From positions 2,294,001-2,358,000 of the forward strand of contig CP030277.1 of assembly GCA_003330885.1 (NCBI GenBank): 64,000 bases of DNA, in the 5' to 3' direction. Each line of letters opens with the position of its first letter. The stretch's first letter is position 1. This document shows positions 26,196-34,621 of the stretch, piece by piece. The DNA comes from Rhodobiaceae bacterium (lineage in GTDB: Bacteria; Pseudomonadota; Alphaproteobacteria; Parvibaculales; Parvibaculaceae). The notes beneath the pieces are model-generated. The model was not told the origin of the DNA. It made no database searches and worked only from the letters and a program-made list of their open reading frames with translations. The position numbers and the translations under genes were made by a program.

Positions 26196-26843
26196 TCAGA
26201 GGGATGGGATCGGCTTGGCGATGAGCTTTCTGGCCTTCTCAGGCGTAATGCCAAGATGGGTCACCAGAAGCGCAAGCCCTTCAGATACCTGTGCATCATC
26301 GATCACACCGGACAAACGGGCATTCACAAGCGATAGAACACCGCCGCCTACCAGGTTCGCAACGACATCAATATCGCTGACGACAAAATCGCCAGCCTCG
26401 ATGGCTTTTTCGACATCACGACGAAAACGAACCATCAACCCCTCGTTCAGCATGTTCAGCGTCTTCGACGACCGAAGAACAAACCATCCCCAAATTGGTT
26501 CAGAAACCGCCAGGCTCACGACCTGATGCCAGGCCACGATCTGCGCAAAGAAGGGGTCGTCAATCGGCGCAATCAGCTCATCGATCTCATCGCCCAAGCG
26601 CTCCACCATATCTTCCATGGCAGCGTCAACGATCTCGTCTTTGGATTTGAAATGATTGTAGAAGGTGCCAAAGCCCAGATCAGCAGCTTCTGTGATGTCC
26701 GCAATTGTGGTCGCATCGACACCCTTCACACTCATCATCTCGCGGGCCGCGAGGATCAAAGATGCCCGGCTCTTCTCACGCCGCCGCGAGCTTCGGTTGG
26801 GTGTTTTGGAAGCAGTTTCGGCAGCCATTAGAAGCCCGTTCAT
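26196..26843 (-). CDS. TetR/AcrR family transcriptional regulator, module A
   Basis: A TetR protein of about 210-215 residues: RASLILAAREMMSVKGVDATTI, then ADLGFGTFYNHFKSKDEIVD is the DNA-binding domain, followed by an all-helical effector domain. The start could be 26843 or an in-frame ATG at 26828; neither has a strong ribosome-binding site. It converges on the module A monooxygenase gene (3 nt between the stops) and is divergent from module B, so it may control either aromatic module. An exact inverted repeat ATCCCA-N7-TGGGAT at 26919-26937 is a possible operator. Confidence 0.92.
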   Translation of the reverse strand: MNGLLMAAETASKTPNRSSRRREKSRASLILAAREMMSVKGVDATTIADITEAADLGFGTFYNHFKSKDEIVDAAMEDMVERLGDEIDELIAPIDDPFFAQIVAWHQVVSLAVSEPIWGWFVLRSSKTLNMLNEGLMVRFRRDVEKAIEAGDFVVSDIDVVANLVGGGVLSLVNARLSGVIDDAQVSEGLALLVTHLGITPEKARKLIAKPIPSL

Positions 26844-26918
26844 GGTGTAACAACGGCCCAGCGCACGAAATTGGGGCCAGAATCATATTTGATAATTACA
26901 TCACCTTAACGCAGTTGT

Positions 26919-27000
26919 ATCCCAGAACCGATGGGATTGTTTGTCGCAGAGAAATAACAAACGATACGATTTGACACTTTTGTTTCGAATTGACTATCCT
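26919..27000 (+). promoter_or_regulatory. Promoter and operators before aromatic module B
   Basis: Two inverted repeats, ATCCCA-N7-TGGGAT (26919-26937) and GTTTGT-N12-ACAAAC (26939-26962), are followed by a -35 box TTGACA (26971-26976), an 18-nt spacer and TATCCT (26995-27000). The promoter points to the VOC gene at 27033. With one TetR gene on each side, the two repeats could be separate operators. Confidence 0.68.
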
Positions 27001-27032
27001 GAGGTCACAGAGCCAAAAAGCAGGACAAACAG

Positions 27033-27608
27033 ATGACCGCCGACACCAAACCAGTGACCCCCGCCTTCTTCGCCCATGCAGTTCTCAAGACCGGACGCTT
27101 CGAAGAAATGGTCGCCCATTGGAAAACACTGTTGAATGCCACCGTCGCATTCCAGAATCCCATGCTCTGCTTCATGACCTTCGATGAAGAACATCATCGC
27201 CTCGCCATTGCAGGCCTGCCCGGCCTCCAAGATATCGAGGATCAAGCCGCAGGACTGGATCACTTAGCCTATACCTACGCTTCCGCCGACGATCTCATCG
27301 CGACCTACGACCGGCTGAAGAGTGAGGGGATTACGCCATCCTGGTGCATCAATCACGGACCAACCCTGTCTCTTTATTACAAGGATCCAGACGGCAATCG
27401 GGCTGAACTGCAGATAGATCTGTTTTCAACACCCGAGGAAACAAATGCCTTCCTGACGTCTGAGGGATTCGCGGAGAACCCAATCGGTATCAAATTCGAC
27501 CCCGAAGAACTCTTCGGGCGATACAAAGTCGGTGAGCCACTTAAAGAACTCACCGACCGCCGTCGATTAAAAGAAGGCGAGTCCTTTCTGGAGCATCTCG
27601 ACCTATGA
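27033..27608 (+). CDS. single-domain VOC / extradiol dioxygenase-like protein
   Basis: A 191-residue vicinal-oxygen-chelate protein. Three putative metal ligands sit at the expected places: His in FFAHAVLKTGRFEE, His in AGLDHLAYTYAS and Glu in DGNRAELQIDLF. It resembles single-domain extradiol dioxygenases or glyoxalase-like proteins. It is the first gene of module B: its TGA overlaps the ATG of a TetR gene, which in turn overlaps a flavin monooxygenase gene, so the three are translated as one unit. A 60-residue C-terminal extension is rich in charge and unassigned. Confidence 0.87.
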   Translation: MTADTKPVTPAFFAHAVLKTGRFEEMVAHWKTLLNATVAFQNPMLCFMTFDEEHHRLAIAGLPGLQDIEDQAAGLDHLAYTYASADDLIATYDRLKSEGITPSWCINHGPTLSLYYKDPDGNRAELQIDLFSTPEETNAFLTSEGFAENPIGIKFDPEELFGRYKVGEPLKELTDRRRLKEGESFLEHLDL

Positions 27609-28207
27609 CCGGACCGGACACCATGCCGCAGCCAGAGCGGGACGAGAAAAAGCGCATTCAGATATTGGACTCTGCAGCTGACCTGTTTTCACGTCGCGGT
27701 TTCGATAAGACGTCGATCCGTGGTTTGGCTTCAGAAGCGCGGGTATCCACTTCAACCATCTACGCCCATTTTGCAGACAAAGATGATCTCCTTCTCCAAT
27801 CTATTGATCGGCGCCTGTCAGTGGTCGAACAGAAGGTCACGAGGATCGCGGAACATGATCCTGATCCACTTCAACAACTCAAAACAATATTGTCTGTCAT
27901 CCACAACTCGCTGAAGGACGACCCGTTCCTCCGCAAGATCCTGATATTTGATAGCCAGGTTGTGGATCACCGCCTGCATCAACGTGCCGACCTTGCGCGG
28001 AACCGCATCAAGGCTTTGGCACTTCAGGGATTGCGAAATGCAGTAACGAGTGGCGTCCTGGACTGTGATGACGTCGATGCGCTCGAAACAGTACTGCGTG
28101 TCTCTTTTCAGGGATGGGTACTAAGCGTTGAAAACGGGACAGACGAAATATCTGAAGAACGCCTGACCAAAATGCTGATCCATCTTGTGGAAGGAAGACG
28201 CAAGTGA
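27605..28207 (+). CDS. TetR/AcrR family transcriptional regulator, module B
   Basis: A 200-residue TetR protein with a clear helix-turn-helix (IQILDSAADLFSRRGFDKTS, then LASEARVSTSTIYAHFADKDD). It lies inside the module B operon, with ATGA overlap with the VOC gene and GTGA overlap with the monooxygenase gene. Regulators placed inside their operon often sense the pathway substrate or an intermediate. A second in-frame ATG six codons on (MPQPERDEKK) could be the true start, but the overlap favours 27605. Confidence 0.93.
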   Translation: MTGPDTMPQPERDEKKRIQILDSAADLFSRRGFDKTSIRGLASEARVSTSTIYAHFADKDDLLLQSIDRRLSVVEQKVTRIAEHDPDPLQQLKTILSVIHNSLKDDPFLRKILIFDSQVVDHRLHQRADLARNRIKALALQGLRNAVTSGVLDCDDVDALETVLRVSFQGWVLSVENGTDEISEERLTKMLIHLVEGRRK

Positions 28208-29961
28208 CTGTAGCCACACAAGGTACCGAAAAAACGCCTGTGCTAATCGTGGGCGGTGGCCCAACCGGCCTCCTCGCATCGCTTCTCCTGTCACGGCTCC
28301 AGGTTGACCATATTCTGGTCGAACGACGGCAGGCGCCCCAACCTGCGCCGGCAGCCCATGTTGTGAACACCCGGACGATGGAAATTCTTCGGGCAGTAGG
28401 TCTCAACACAGGAGAGTTTTACGCGCTCGACCGACATAGAGATGCCCGGTTTATCAGCTGGGTTAGCAGCCCCAGAGACAAGGCGATGGGCCAACTGTCA
28501 CTGCAGGGCGATACAGAGAGTGCAGACGATCTACGAAGGCTTTCTGAGCGGGCAGCTGCTTCCCCTGAGCACATCACCAATATTTCGCAAAACCTGTTCG
28601 AAGAAGCTCTGTTGAGCCATGCAGTAAACATGGATCATCAAGACATTCGTCTTGGGCATAGCTGGCAAGGGTTCGTCAATGGCGACACCCATCGCGTCCA
28701 AGTGACCGACCCCGATGGCACCCCCTACGAAGTTACCGCCGACTATGTTCTCGCTGCTGACGGCGCCTCAAGTGGGATCGCACGGGCTTTGGGTGTTGAT
28801 AAATCGGGACCCACATCGCTTGCAACCTTTCTCAATCTGAGCTGCGAAGTCGACCTCACCCAAATCGTCGCGGAACAACAGTCCCTTCTTTACTGGTGCC
28901 TCAGCCCCGAGACACCAGGAATCCTTATTGTTCATGACCCGAAGTCGCTGACGGTATACATGCGGCCGGTGTTTGAGCCCTATGAAACAGCGGAAGATTA
29001 TTCAGACGAACGCTGCGAGACCTTGATCAAAGAGATATTTGGATCTGATGTCCCCGTCCGCATCACCTACAAAGGTGTTTGGAACATGTCAGCTCAGGTC
29101 GCCGAGCGTTTCGCCGTCGATAACGTCTTCTTAGTTGGAGATGCCGCGCATCGTTTCCCGCCAACAGGCGGTCTGGGCTTAAACTCCGGAGCAGGCGACA
29201 TTCACAATCTGGTTTGGAAGCTGGCTGCAGTTCTCAAACACAATGCCCCATCCTACCTCCTCTCCAGCTATGAAGCCGAACGGAAACCAGTTGCCGAACG
29301 CAACTGTGCCACCAGCGTCAACAATTTCCTCAAAATGAAAGAAGTGACCGATACGCTGGGGCTAGATGCAGACAAAGCCCATCTGCCAGCCATGCTTAGA
29401 GCATCACCCTTTGCTAGATGGCTGCCATCTTCCTTAATCGACTGGTTGCTCAAGCTGCTAAGCCGCCCCGCGCTGCGAAAACTCCAAACCGCCATGTCAA
29501 ACACCAGCGATGGCGAAATGCAGCGCCAGCGACTACAGAAATCCATCGACAACCAGGCAGAGCATTTCGACATGCTGGGTGCAGAGCTTGGATATATTTA
29601 TTCGGAGGGGTGCGCGGTTGATCCGAGCTCAAGCGCAACACCAACAAGCACCACTCGGGATTATACGCCGACTTCCGGCGCTGGCGCACGCCTGCCCCAC
29701 ATCTCCCTGGAAGAGAACGGCACGATCAAATCAAGTCTGGACCTGGTTTCTTATGACGGGTTTCGCCTCTTCACAAATGGGACAGCGAGCAATCCGCCGA
29801 ACACATCTTGGACGCAAGGGCTCCCCTGCCAGACGGTAAATCTCGAAGACTTCAATAACCACACAACAGCTGCTGCTGCCTTTGACCTGGAGCCAGGATC
29901 CTGGGTCCTGGTGCGGCCCGACGGGCACGTGGCCACGCGCTCGTCACCCACCCTCACATAG
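28204..29961 (+). CDS. FAD-dependent aromatic monooxygenase, module B
   Basis: A 585-residue class A flavoprotein hydroxylase. The N-terminus has VLIVGGGPTGLLASLLLSRL, then VERRQAPQPAPAAHVVNTRT, a DG motif (LAADGASSGIARALG), and the FAD motif VFLVGDAAHRFPPTGGLGLN. The C-terminal domain is of the phenol-hydroxylase/TcmG-like thioredoxin type. It would add a hydroxyl to an aromatic ring using NAD(P)H. The GTG start overlaps the TetR TGA. It differs from the module A enzyme in length and motifs, so the two modules probably take different substrates. Confidence 0.93.
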   Translation: MTVATQGTEKTPVLIVGGGPTGLLASLLLSRLQVDHILVERRQAPQPAPAAHVVNTRTMEILRAVGLNTGEFYALDRHRDARFISWVSSPRDKAMGQLSLQGDTESADDLRRLSERAAASPEHITNISQNLFEEALLSHAVNMDHQDIRLGHSWQGFVNGDTHRVQVTDPDGTPYEVTADYVLAADGASSGIARALGVDKSGPTSLATFLNLSCEVDLTQIVAEQQSLLYWCLSPETPGILIVHDPKSLTVYMRPVFEPYETAEDYSDERCETLIKEIFGSDVPVRITYKGVWNMSAQVAERFAVDNVFLVGDAAHRFPPTGGLGLNSGAGDIHNLVWKLAAVLKHNAPSYLLSSYEAERKPVAERNCATSVNNFLKMKEVTDTLGLDADKAHLPAMLRASPFARWLPSSLIDWLLKLLSRPALRKLQTAMSNTSDGEMQRQRLQKSIDNQAEHFDMLGAELGYIYSEGCAVDPSSSATPTSTTRDYTPTSGAGARLPHISLEENGTIKSSLDLVSYDGFRLFTNGTASNPPNTSWTQGLPCQTVNLEDFNNHTTAAAAFDLEPGSWVLVRPDGHVATRSSPTLT

Positions 29962-29970
29962 GAATATTTC

Positions 29971-30852
29971 ATGCGCCTTTACACAACCGATCGCGGTATT
30001 GCCAAACAGGTGGATGAAGACACTCTTGCTGTCCTCGATCTCCCACACGCAGACCTCGGCTCTCTCCTCACCATAGACCCCTACCTCTCAACGATTGCGG
30101 ACGCACCCGTACGAGAGACGGTGCCAATCTCTGAGGCAACATTGCGGGCACCTATCCCACGCCCCTCAAAAGTTTTTTGCATGAGCGCAAACTATCACAG
30201 TCATTTAGACGATGAAGTTGCCGGCGTCTTAAAGATGCTAAATCCAGAGGGTGGTGACGACCAGATCAAGGCTCTAAAATCCACACCCACCTTCTTTGGC
30301 GTCCCGTCCAGTGCCGTGACCGGACCGAATGACTCAATCAAGCTCCCCGTCATAGCACCCGACCAGGTGGATTATGAAGTCGAGGTGGCCGCTGTCATCG
30401 GAAAGGGAGGGCGCGATATAAAGCCCGCGGACGCATGGGACCATATCGCGGGATTTACACTATCCAACGATGTCTCAGCCCGTGATCTGCAACAACAAGC
30501 AATGAGCGCACCTTTTTTTGAGTTGGGTCATGCGAAAGGACTCGACACGTTCAAGCCTCTGGGTCCGTGCCTTGTGACACGCGATGTGTTTTCGCAGCCC
30601 TTTGACATTGCTATCGAAACAAAGATCAACGGAGAAATAAGGCAAGCTGCCCGCACCACCGACATGGTCCACTCGGTCGAAGCCTCAATTGCGGAAATTT
30701 CGCGCTACTTCACCCTCAATCCGGGCGACGTCATTTTAACCGGCTCTCCATCCGGCGTCGGCTTCTTTCAGGGCAAATTCCTGAAGCCCGGTGACACTAT
30801 TGAAATGACAGCAGAGGGCATAGGTACGCTGTGCAACAAAGTTGTTGGCTGA
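29971..30852 (+). CDS. fumarylacetoacetate hydrolase family protein, module B
   Basis: A 293-residue FAH-family enzyme. Conserved blocks are VFCMSANYHSHL (start of the catalytic domain), VDYEVEVAAVIGKGGRDI (metal-binding DxExxE type), FTLSNDVSARDLQ and ILTGSPSGVGFF. It probably hydrolyses the ring-cleavage product made by the upstream enzymes. It begins 9 nt after the monooxygenase stop with AGGAA as ribosome-binding site and is the last gene of module B. Confidence 0.92.
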   Translation: MRLYTTDRGIAKQVDEDTLAVLDLPHADLGSLLTIDPYLSTIADAPVRETVPISEATLRAPIPRPSKVFCMSANYHSHLDDEVAGVLKMLNPEGGDDQIKALKSTPTFFGVPSSAVTGPNDSIKLPVIAPDQVDYEVEVAAVIGKGGRDIKPADAWDHIAGFTLSNDVSARDLQQQAMSAPFFELGHAKGLDTFKPLGPCLVTRDVFSQPFDIAIETKINGEIRQAARTTDMVHSVEASIAEISRYFTLNPGDVILTGSPSGVGFFQGKFLKPGDTIEMTAEGIGTLCNKVVG

Positions 30853-31485
30853 CGATCCCGGAATAGTTTTTAGGGGAAATGATGCGCAAAATCGGGCGGC
30901 CGCCCCACCGCTCAAATCCCATGATCTAAGCGATTTTCCACTACCGTACGCAATCTCTGTGTACCGGTTAAAAGCTCAGCTTATTCGCTACGTCCGGGGC
31001 CCCACCCCACCTTTTGGCTCAAAAACAGAAGAGCCGAAAATATCCTGTTTTGTCCCGCTCCACCATGAAGATCCCTCTAAACGCGCGCACTATCCCAGTA
31101 TATGTGCTACAAGAGCAAATCTAGCGATTGAACATGCGCGTCTGCCCTTGCGCTGATGGGGCCAATGACGTCATTTTTCGAACGGATGAAGCCTGCGTTT
31201 GGGGTTTGAACTCGATTTCAGACCCACAGGACCTTGAGCTCACCGCAACAATTGCTGCCAAGAAGCGCGAATAGCGGCGTTGATCAATACCGGAGATGCA
31301 ACAACCGCATTCTCTCGGGAAGAGTCGTCACGTGCTCCTCCTGCAATTCTGTCGAATGCAAGGCCTGTGGCGACGACCACAATGTGTAGCCGCTCATCGC
31401 ATTTTTCAGCACCACATTCAGAAACCGTCATAAAACCGCCAACGCGCTCCTGCTGTTGGCGCACGATCCTATTTAAGGAAACCAA
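30853..31485. other. 633-nt region without a convincing gene
   Basis: Two weak open frames occur here (plus 30842-31156, minus 31240-31485). Neither matches a family I know, and neither has a good ribosome-binding site and start together. An inverted repeat AAAACAG-N16-CTGTTTT lies near 31020-31050. The region must contain the promoter of the DUF1611 gene. Confidence 0.55.
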
Positions 31486-32685
31486 ATGTCTTTGACCAAC
31501 GGCCCCAAACTAGTCCATTCAACTGGCAACGGGAACAGGCCCACTAGCGCAGGCGACGACAAAAAAATTGTCGAGTTTCCGACACCCGTCAAAGCAGAGA
31601 AAATTCCCACTGCAATCGTATATTGTGAAGGAAATTTCGGCGCCTTAGATGGAAAGACTGCCAACGGCCTGGTTCGGCATTCAGAGAAATACAAAATCCT
31701 GTCTGTTATCGACAGCGAGAAAGCGGGCATGGATAGCGGTGTTGTCCTTGACGACCAACCCAATGACATTCCCATCAATCGCGATCTAACGGATGCGCTG
31801 ACACAGTTGAGAGAAACACCTGACTATTTCATCTTCGGAATGGCACCTTTGAGCGGCATGTTGTCGACACACGAGCGGAAGGTGATGATCGATGCCATGA
31901 ACCGGGGCATGAACCTCGTGAACGGCTTGCATGAATTTCTGAACGAGGATCCAGCTTTCGCAGCAGCGTCCGCGGCCAACAATGTCAAGATCATTGATAT
32001 TCGCAGACCTCGCGCCAAGAAAGATCTGCGCATGTTCAGTGGGAGCATTGCGAAGGTAAAATGCCCGCGGATTGCAATCCTTGGAACCGATAGCGCCATC
32101 GGCAAGCGAACAACAGCAACCATTCTAACCCAGGCTCTGAAAGACCGAGGTATCAACGCCGTGATGGTTGGCACAGGCCAAACCGGGTTGATCCAAGGTG
32201 CCCGCTACGGTATCGCTCTCGACGCTATTCCCTCGCAGTTTTGCTCAGGGGAGATGGAAGCAACAATGGTGGAGGCATTTGAGGGAGAGAAGCCCGACGT
32301 GATCATCGTTGAAGGCCAGGGCGCCTTGAGCCATCCAGCCTACCTTACCTCGACCTTTATTCTGCGCGGAAGCCAGCCTGATGGTGTCGTATTGCAGCAC
32401 GCACCAGCTCGCACCCATCTCGGTGACTTTCCAGATACATTGATGCCAACCCCAGAGAGCGAGATCAAACTCATCGAGACCTTTGCAAAAACCAAAGTGA
32501 TTGGTGTTACCATCAACCATGAGAACATGACCGATGCCGATGTCAGTGACGCGATCAAACTCTATGAGCACGACCTAGGCATTCCTGCCACCGATGCGCT
32601 GACACGGTCGCCGGACTTTCTGGTAGAAATGGTTCTCGCGTCTTTCCCTCAGCTCAAGCAGAAGCTGCCAGTCAGTGTTCATTGA
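31486..32685 (+). CDS. DUF1611 family protein (DgcN-like N-acyltransferase candidate)
   Basis: A 399-residue DUF1611 protein. The N-terminal Rossmann-like domain carries AIVYCEGNFGALDGKTANGLVRH. The C-terminal half has a P-loop (ILGTDSAIGKRTTA) with VMVGTGQTGLIQGARYG and IIVEGQGALSHPA, as in dethiobiotin-synthetase-like NTPases. A DUF1611 member, DgcN, has been described as a D-glutamate N-acetyltransferase in a D-amino-acid pathway. Here the next gene is a PLP-dependent racemase overlapping by TTGA, which supports an amino-acid stereochemistry role. AAGGAA precedes the ATG. The exact substrate is not shown. Confidence 0.85.
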   Translation: MSLTNGPKLVHSTGNGNRPTSAGDDKKIVEFPTPVKAEKIPTAIVYCEGNFGALDGKTANGLVRHSEKYKILSVIDSEKAGMDSGVVLDDQPNDIPINRDLTDALTQLRETPDYFIFGMAPLSGMLSTHERKVMIDAMNRGMNLVNGLHEFLNEDPAFAAASAANNVKIIDIRRPRAKKDLRMFSGSIAKVKCPRIAILGTDSAIGKRTTATILTQALKDRGINAVMVGTGQTGLIQGARYGIALDAIPSQFCSGEMEATMVEAFEGEKPDVIIVEGQGALSHPAYLTSTFILRGSQPDGVVLQHAPARTHLGDFPDTLMPTPESEIKLIETFAKTKVIGVTINHENMTDADVSDAIKLYEHDLGIPATDALTRSPDFLVEMVLASFPQLKQKLPVSVH

Positions 32686-33755
32686 CCGCCCCTCGGCTAG
32701 AGATAGATCTCGAAAAAATCCAACACAATGCTCGCACGCTTGTTGAAAGGCTCAACAAGCGTGGCATCACTGTTTGGGGAGTGACCAAAGCGGCGCTAGG
32801 CATGCCTGCGATTGCCAGGACATTAAGAGCTGCGGGAGTGGGAGGTCTGGCTGACTCGCGGATAGAAAACATCCAAACCATGCGCCGCACAGCGATAGCA
32901 GCACCCATGGTGCTCATTCGCTCCCCAATGCTCAGTCAGGCGGAACTTGTAATCACGAACGCCGACATAAGCCTCAACACTGAGCTCGAGGTTATCTCGG
33001 AACTCTCAAAAGCAGCCTATGCAGCTGGGCGCGAGCACGGTGTCTTATTGATGGTGGAGCTAGGTGATCTGCGGGAAGGCATCCTGCCAGCCGACCTTGA
33101 AGAAACAGTGCGCAAAACGCTTTGCCTAACCAACATAAAATTCAAAGGCATAGGCACCAATCTGGCCTGTCGCAGTGGCGTTGCACCAGATGAAAGAAAT
33201 ATGCGGGAATTGTCATCGCTCGCCGACGCAATAGACGCAACTTTTGGTCCCATCACCTCAATCGTATCTGGCGGCAATTCAAGCAATCTCGGGTGGGCGC
33301 TTAGCGCTGCTGATCCCGGACGGATCAACAATCTACGGCTAGGGGAGGCAATTTTGCTCGGGTGCGAACCACTCCACCGGCAGCCCATCGAAGGACTGTT
33401 TACAGATGCGATCACTCTCGTCGCCGAAGTGATCGAAGCGAAGGTGAAACCATCCCAGCCTTGGGGTGAGATAGCAGAAACTGCGTTTGGCGCAGCACCA
33501 CTCCCCGCAGACCGCGGACCTATTTTTCAGGCCATCCTCGCACTGGGCCATATGGATACAGATCCAAAAGGCCTCACCGCGCCCTCAGACATCACCATTT
33601 TGGGGTCAAGCAGCGACCACCTCGTCGTTGAATGCAGCAAAACACGGCCCGCGGTCGGTGACGAGATGACGTTCGGACTCAATTACAGCGCGTTGGTCCG
33701 CGCCATGGGATCGCCACTGGTTGCCAAGAAAACGCTAGCCCATCCATTGAGATGA
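32682..33755 (+). CDS. PLP-dependent alanine/ornithine racemase family protein
   Basis: A 357-residue fold type III PLP enzyme of the alanine/ornithine racemase family. The lysine that holds PLP is expected in VWGVTKAALGMP near residue 30. Other conserved parts are NTELEVISELSKAA, VELGDLREGI, GTNLACRSGV and VSGGNSSNLGWAL. The start is TTG, overlapping the TGA of the DUF1611 gene by four bases, so the two proteins are made together. It probably interconverts D- and L-forms of an amino acid or of its N-acyl derivative. The tRNA-Val gene follows on the opposite strand. Confidence 0.87.
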   Translation: MTAPRLEIDLEKIQHNARTLVERLNKRGITVWGVTKAALGMPAIARTLRAAGVGGLADSRIENIQTMRRTAIAAPMVLIRSPMLSQAELVITNADISLNTELEVISELSKAAYAAGREHGVLLMVELGDLREGILPADLEETVRKTLCLTNIKFKGIGTNLACRSGVAPDERNMRELSSLADAIDATFGPITSIVSGGNSSNLGWALSAADPGRINNLRLGEAILLGCEPLHRQPIEGLFTDAITLVAEVIEAKVKPSQPWGEIAETAFGAAPLPADRGPIFQAILALGHMDTDPKGLTAPSDITILGSSSDHLVVECSKTRPAVGDEMTFGLNYSALVRAMGSPLVAKKTLAHPLR

Positions 33756-33781
33756 AACTGGCTCTTCGGTTTGAGAGAAAA

Positions 33782-33856
33782 TGGTGGGCGATACTGGGAT
33801 TGAACCAGTGACCTCCTCGATGTCAACGAGGCGCTCTCCCGCTGAGCTAATCGCCC
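33782..33856 (-). tRNA. tRNA-Val (GAC anticodon)
   Basis: Read on the minus strand, the 75-nt gene begins GGGCGATTAGCTCAGCGGG (acceptor and D arm), has the anticodon arm CCTCG-TTGACAT-CGAGG with anticodon GAC, a T arm with GGTTCAATCC, and ends with an encoded CCA. The acceptor stem GGGCGAT pairs with ATCGCCC. It sits between the racemase and cpdR genes. Confidence 0.97.
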
Positions 33857-33989
33857 TTCCATGTCCGCAGCGCCAAAAATTGGCGGAATAACTACCTTCA
33901 GCGAAGCTGACCGGACGGCACGTAATATCGGGAATAGGATGTGGACGCAAGCCGTCCAGACGATTTCCGTGAAGAAATCTGCAATAGCA

Positions 33990-34349
33990 CTAGGCCGCCA
34001 TCAAGCGATCAACTTCATCGACCAGATCCCGCAGATGGAAGGGCTTGGAAAGCACTTTCGCGTCCTTGGGTGTTTCTGACTCTGGATTGAGCGCAACCGC
34101 AGCAAAGCCGGTAATGAACATAATCTTGAGCGTTGGATCGAGTTCAGCCGCACGACGGGCCAGCTCAATGCCATCCATCTCTGGCATCACAATATCTGTC
34201 AGCAGAATGTCAAACACATCGTGCTGAAGCGTTGCATAGGCCAGATCGCCCTGTCCGAAGGACAAGACCTCATGACCGGCCGAATCCAGCGCTTTAGCAA
34301 GGAAACGCCGCATTGATTCGTCGTCTTCTGCGAGGATTATCCGTGCCAT
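33990..34349 (-). CDS. cpdR: CpdR-type response regulator
   Basis: A 119-residue single-domain receiver. It begins MARIILAEDDESMRRFLAKA with the acidic pocket (EDD) near residues 8-10, the phosphoacceptor Asp52 in LLTDIVMPEMDG, the Thr in MFITGFAAVAL and the Lys in VLSKPFHL. The sequence and length are those of CpdR, which in Caulobacter and relatives brings substrates such as PdeA to ClpXP when unphosphorylated and so controls the cell cycle. It is divergent from an N-formylglutamate amidohydrolase gene, a neighbourhood seen in many alphaproteobacteria. The start at 34349 fits the family; an upstream extension in frame is not used. Confidence 0.93.
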   Translation of the reverse strand: MARIILAEDDESMRRFLAKALDSAGHEVLSFGQGDLAYATLQHDVFDILLTDIVMPEMDGIELARRAAELDPTLKIMFITGFAAVALNPESETPKDAKVLSKPFHLRDLVDEVDRLMAA

Positions 34350-34621
34350 GTGCCAATTCCCGTCTGTCTGGGTCTCTGTCCGTCCCCTATTTATAAGCGG
34401 CAAAGAGTAAACGAGATGTAAAGGTGGGATTGGTGCGGCTGCCGTTGGAAGCCAGACCCAGCGCCAAATTTCAAAGAAAATGCCACACCTCATGGTTAAA
34501 AAAGCGTGATCTACACCGGAAAGGCGGCAACAGCCGCCAGAATCGCCTAAGCTGACGACGCGCCTTCAAAACCGGCCATAGAAGTCGGAAACGCCCCTGT
34601 TTCAGCTGTTCGGCCTTTTTC

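Noticed and set aside
30842-31156. 104-codon plus-strand open frame
   Set aside because: Low-complexity, no ribosome-binding site, no recognised family; it begins inside the upstream FAH gene.
31240-31485. 81-codon minus-strand open frame upstream of the DUF1611 gene
   Set aside because: Unknown sequence; its supposed start overlaps the promoter region of the DUF1611 gene and it lacks a good ribosome-binding site.
33735-33950. 71-codon open frame across the tRNA
   Set aside because: Translation matches the familiar spurious reading through a tRNA (AGERLVDIEEVTGSIPVSP); the true feature is tRNA-Val.
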